DNA of 5,905 nt, from contig JBBSKF010000175.1 of the NCBI GenBank assembly GCA_038256525.1, forward strand, positions 1 to 5,905. The letters run 5' to 3'. Made by a program: the position numbers and the translations under genes. The stretch's first letter is position 1. Each line of letters starts with the position of its first letter. This document shows positions 5,486 to 5,905 of the stretch, in pieces. This DNA comes from SCTD01 sp038256525 (GTDB lineage: Bacteria > Actinomycetota > Actinomycetes > Mycobacteriales > SCTD01). The notes under the pieces were generated by a model. It ran no database searches. It had not been told where the DNA came from and saw only the letters and a program-made list of their open reading frames with translations.

Positions 5486-5905
5486 CAGGCCGGCGCGCCG
5501 CGGGGTGCTGACCGCCGCCGCCCTGCTCCTGCTGGTGTTCGCCGGGCTCGGCCTGATGCGGGCTGCCGGCCCCGATCCGGCGCCGACCAGCCGCGCCCAG
5601 GTGGACGCCGTCGCGGCGACGATCCGGTGCCCCACCTGTCAGGGGCTGTCGGTGAAGGACTCCCCGTCGGTGCTCGCCGACGGCTCGAAGCAGATCATCG
5701 AGGAGCAGGTCGCGCAGGGCCGTAGCGCCGATCAGATCCGGCAGTACTTCGTCGACCGCTACGGGGACTACATCCTGCTCAGCCCCGACCCGGCCGGTCC
5801 GGGGGCGGCCGTGTGGGTCCTGCCGGCAATCGTGCTGGCCGGCGCCGGGCTGCTGGTCCTGCGCTGGCAGCGTCGCAGCCGGGCAGGCGGGCTCGCACCT
5901 GCCGG
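5433..5905 (+). CDS. ccmH: CcmH, CxxC thiol protein of heme ligation (3' partial)
   Basis: CcmH is a membrane-anchored CxxC protein that reduces or holds the apocytochrome heme-binding cysteines and works with CcmG and CcmF. The frame starts at ATG 5433, overlapping the ccmG stop as ATGA, and stays open to the window edge (157 complete codons seen). A Thr/Ala/Pro-rich N-terminus with a repeated SPDTA leads to helix 1 (about 25-43). The CcmH domain follows, with the motif TIRCPTCQGLSV (C66 and C69), then SVLADGSKQ, QVAQGRSADQIRQYFVDRYGDYILLSP (93-119), and a second helix at about 126-144 followed by a basic segment WQRRSR. This is the standard CcmH/CycL/NrfF layout. It is unclear whether the gene ends soon (family ~150-160 residues) or continues into a fused CcmI-like TPR domain as in E. 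coli. No Shine-Dalgarno is visible, so translation probably depends on coupling. It is the only ATG start in the operon. Confidence 0.93.
   Translation, partial: MSPDTATTSAVATSPDTARPARRGVLTAAALLLLVFAGLGLMRAAGPDPAPTSRAQVDAVAATIRCPTCQGLSVKDSPSVLADGSKQIIEEQVAQGRSADQIRQYFVDRYGDYILLSPDPAGPGAAVWVLPAIVLAGAGLLVLRWQRRSRAGGLAPA

Noticed and set aside
1..5905. CRISPR arrays, insertion sequences, tRNA or rRNA genes, riboswitches
   Set aside because: No regularly spaced repeats, transposase motifs, terminal inverted repeats, tRNA-like cloverleaf or conserved RNA elements were seen. Nearly every base is within a ccm coding region.

Overview
The window is a very GC-rich stretch (well over 70% G+C by eye). 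It is almost completely filled by one plus-strand operon for cytochrome c maturation System I (Ccm). The gene order is ccmA-ccmB-ccmC-ccmD-ccmE-ccmF-ccmG-ccmH, and ccmH runs off the right edge. The GC content, the heavy use of GTG starts (seven of eight ccm genes) and the 4-nt stop/start overlaps suggest an actinobacterium or another high-GC lineage. This taxonomic placement is inference; no rRNA or other marker gene is present.

Layout: bases 1-132 carry the last 43 codons of an unidentified membrane-associated protein. A 52-base gap follows (133-184) with a small dyad and a possible -10 element. Then come ccmA (185-865, ATPase) and ccmB (862-1509, permease); after a 7-base gap with a good Shine-Dalgarno come ccmC (1517-2239, heme handling), ccmD (2236-2337, a 33-residue small membrane protein), ccmE (2334-2825, heme chaperone), ccmF (2822-4843, heme ligation), ccmG (4840-5436, thioredoxin-like) and ccmH (5433 to beyond 5905, CxxC reductant of apocytochrome).

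How the genes work together (family knowledge): CcmC with CcmD loads heme onto the conserved histidine of CcmE on the outer face of the membrane. The CcmAB ATPase complex releases holo-CcmE. CcmG and CcmH keep the CxxCH cysteines of the apocytochrome reduced, and CcmF with CcmH attaches heme covalently. Every motif required for this route is present. A CcmI-type TPR protein and a CcdA/DsbD-type electron donor are not in the window and may lie outside it.

Nothing here looks like a wholly new system. The most notable points are: a complete System I set in what looks like a Gram-positive high-GC genome, where System II is the usual solution; a glycine where CcmA should have its Q-loop glutamine; a 33-residue CcmD; a chain of six GTGA/ATGA overlaps; and an imperfect 36-base-period repeat covering the ccmH start codon.
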